Assembly: GCA_021846605.1 (NCBI GenBank)
Contig: JAJZWQ010000059.1
Span: 1-16,431 of the forward strand
From: Bacillota bacterium
GTDB taxonomy: Bacteria > Bacillota_E > RBS10-35 > JAJYVN01
Reading direction: 5' to 3'
DNA length: 16,431 nucleotides
Made by a program: the position numbers and the translations under genes. Every line of letters starts with the position of its first letter. Position 1 is the stretch's first letter. Of the stretch, positions 15,407 through 16,431 are shown one piece after another. The notes under the pieces are model-generated. The model worked only from the letters and a program-made list of their open reading frames with translations. It was not told the DNA's origin and searched no databases.

Positions 15407-15718
15407 GCGGGTGCCGCGGAGGGGGCGGGCAACACCAAATCGGCGTCGGGGTGTGCACCCAGCGGGCGGGGATGTCCAGCTGCCGCAGGCACTCGTGGCT
15501 GCGCAAGTGCCCATTGGGTGCTTTCCACTGTGCTGTGCCCGCTTTCGGGGTTCGTTGATAGCCGCATGGGTCATGGATGAGAAGTTGAACCGTGAAGCCG
15601 ATGCCTTCCTGGGATCTGTCTACTGACGATCAGCGCTGAAGCATGAGTGAGCAATGCACTTAAGTCCCCCATGTCGCCGCGGCCGGCACCACGCGGGATG
15701 AACGAACGGTGCCCCCCA
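15407..15718. other. gene-free stretch between FGE gene and IS110-related region
   Basis: No gene is supported here. A 17-codon frame at 15573-15626 (MDEKLNREADAFLGSVY) has no usable SD and no recognised relatives, so it may be a relic. Short palindromes are visible: GGGTG-TG-CACCC at 15449-15460 (weak hairpin, possible FGE terminator), TCAGCGCTGA at 15630-15639 and ACTTAAGT at 15658-15665. A 6-bp hairpin GGCACC (15685-15690) / GGTGCC (15708-15713) with a 17-base loop may belong to the structured region that follows. GC content falls relative to the genes to the left, as expected at a mobile-element boundary. Confidence 0.45.
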
Positions 15719-15880
15719 CTGGCGGTCGGTGAAGTTGATGTCGTTTAACTGCTTGGTGCTCAGAGCCCGTACGGAAGTCTGACCCCGGTGACCTGCCGAG
15801 GACCACACATTGTCGCCACCCCTCGGGGTGAGCACGCAGGGGAGAATTCCCGCTGATCGGGTCGCCGCACCGACCGCCAG
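15719..15880 (+). ncRNA. candidate structured noncoding RNA upstream of IS110 transposase (possible bridge-RNA locus)
   Basis: A perfect 13-bp inverted repeat, CTGGCGGTCGGTG (15719-15731) and CACCGACCGCCAG (15868-15880), encloses 136 bases that hold further hairpins: CACCCC-TC-GGGGTG (15817-15830) and GC(A)GGGGA-GAA-TTCCC-GC (15836-15853). The whole is 162 bases and ends 11 bases before the ATG of an IS110-type transposase. IS110-group elements encode a bridge RNA of roughly this size in the noncoding left end, directly upstream of the transposase (established for IS621). The position and structure fit; identity as a bridge RNA is inference. A long closing stem is not a standard part of the published bridge-RNA fold, so this could instead be another hairpin element or element-end structure. 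Confidence 0.35.
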
Positions 15881-15891
15881 AACACAAGGGG

Positions 15892-16137
15892 ATGTGTGCG
15901 CGTGTGGGGCTTGAGGTGATCCGCGAGCGGTGTGCCGGGCTCGATGTGCACAAGCGGCAGGTTACCATCCATGTCCAGGTACCGGGGTATCAGGAGACGC
16001 GGGAGTTCGCGACCGACACGAGATCGTTGCTGAGAATGGTGCGCTGGCTGCGAGGATTGCGGATCGAACACGTGGCGATGGAGGGCACGGGGTCGTACTG
16101 GAAGCCAGCGTACAACATCCTGGAGGGTGTGCTCTGA
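15892..16137 (+). pseudogene. IS110-family transposase, N-terminal fragment only
   Basis: An 81-codon frame that matches the N-terminus of IS110-type DEDD transposases: VIRERCAGLDVHKRQVTIHV carries the first catalytic Asp (G-L-D-V-H-K), and EHVAMEGTGSYWKPAYNILEG carries the Glu of the E-G-T-G-x-Y/W motif. Full-length family members run to roughly 300-450 residues, so three quarters are missing: the frame ends at TGA 16135-16137 right after YNILEGVL. Downstream sequence belongs to an unrelated family in the same frame, so the gene was broken by recombination or insertion, not by a simple stop. The start is uncertain: ATG 15892 has AAGGGG directly against it, and in-frame GTGs at 15904 and 15916 would give N-termini closer to the family. 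Confidence 0.85.
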
Positions 16138-16431
16138 AAGTCGAACCTGGGGTGGGAGGCGCCCAACGGGCGGCCGCAGGGCAATTCCTGCCTGGTGCTG
16201 CTGGAGCAGTTGGCGGTGGCCGGACGCGTGGTGCTGCCGCCCAAGGTGCCGCACAAGCCCCATCGGCCGCGGCCGCGGGCCGCCGAGGCCCTGCCCCGGT
16301 CTCCATCGTCGGCAGCCTGGCGGACGTGCGGCCGGTGACGGTGGCACCGGTGCCGCCGGAGGAGCAGCCGGTCTGGGATGCCACGATGGCGGCGGAACAT
16401 GGCATGGGGTTCCGCCGCGCCTTCGGGGCCC
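16138..16431 (+). pseudogene. DruA/DUF4338-family fragment, frameshifted, runs off window
   Basis: In the frame of the preceding transposase fragment, starting right after its TGA, the translation reads SNLGWEAPNGRPQGNSCLVL, then LLEQLAVAGRVVLPPK. This matches the N-terminal helix-turn-helix-like part of DUF4338 (PF14236, named after Druantia DruA), which typically reads L-G-W-x-x-P-N-G-x-x-x-x-x-C-R-x-x-L-x-x-L then G-x-I-x-L-P-P. Near 16290-16296 the reading moves to another frame, which gives PVSIVGSLADVRPVTVAPV and then VWDATMAAEHGMGFRRAFGA up to the window edge; G-S-L-A-D-x-x-P-V-T and W-x-x-x-M-x-x-x-H-x-x-G are the next conserved parts of the family. No start codon is kept. The frameshift and missing 5' end indicate a pseudogene. 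Many family members travel with transposable elements rather than in defence systems. Confidence 0.6.

Noticed and set aside
15573..15626. 17-codon frame MDEKLNREADAFLGSVY
   Set aside because: No SD, no recognised family, too short to separate from chance; possibly a relic of a longer gene.
16138..16431. A Druantia anti-phage defence locus
   Set aside because: Only a frameshifted N-terminal piece of the DruA/DUF4338 family is present, with no DruB-E partners, and this family is mostly found in mobile elements.
1..16431. CRISPR arrays, tRNA or rRNA genes
   Set aside because: No regularly spaced repeats, and no tRNA cloverleaf or rRNA segments recognised by eye on either strand.

Overview
The window is very GC-rich (roughly 70% by eye), gene-dense, and uses GTG starts and 4-base start/stop overlaps freely. 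Its gene content (a C1B-type PepC aminopeptidase, Opp/Dpp-type peptide transport genes, a lipobox-type solute-binding lipoprotein, a bona fide formylglycine-generating enzyme) suggests a high-GC Gram-positive-type bacterium, such as a high-GC Firmicutes lineage or an actinobacterium-like organism. There is no rRNA, tRNA or housekeeping marker to fix the lineage, so this is inference.

Layout. (1) 1-746: a decayed DDE transposase C-terminus, entering from the left edge with a frameshift, then noncoding debris. (2) 747-5188, minus strand: a dipeptide/oligopeptide ABC operon, permease B - permease C - ATPase D - ATPase F, with every junction a 4-base overlap (GTGA, GTGA, ATGA), followed by a macro-domain protein gene. 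(3) 5586-6995, plus strand: PepC-like cysteine aminopeptidase, divergent from the transporter. (4) 7203-11498, minus strand: MFS exporter, then a membrane-anchored beta-propeller-like protein, then an OppA-type substrate-binding lipoprotein. (5) 11620-12926, plus strand: a Dabb-domain protein and a membrane-anchored alpha/beta-hydrolase-fold protein whose nucleophile is glycine. (6) 12971-13072, minus strand: a 33-residue single-pass membrane protein. (7) 13257-15406, plus strand: a serine beta-lactamase-like hydrolase and a formylglycine-generating enzyme with both catalytic cysteines. (8) 15407-16431: a mobile-element graveyard, with an IS110-family transposase N-terminus preceded by a structured noncoding stretch, broken and joined to a frameshifted DruA/DUF4338-family fragment that runs off the window.

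How the genes work together. Regions 2-4 read as a peptide-scavenging locus: the OppA-like lipoprotein captures peptides, the ABC permease imports them, and PepC releases N-terminal amino acids in the cytosol. The substrate-binding gene is not in the permease operon but on the far side of pepC. The formylglycine-generating enzyme would activate type I sulfatases, but none lies in the window. Both ends of the window carry mobile-element remnants.

The observations most worth following are the structured region with a 13-bp inverted repeat just upstream of the IS110 transposase (candidate bridge-RNA locus), the missing start codon of the permease B gene, the Ser-to-Gly hydrolase, and the orphan formylglycine-generating enzyme next to a beta-lactamase-like protein.
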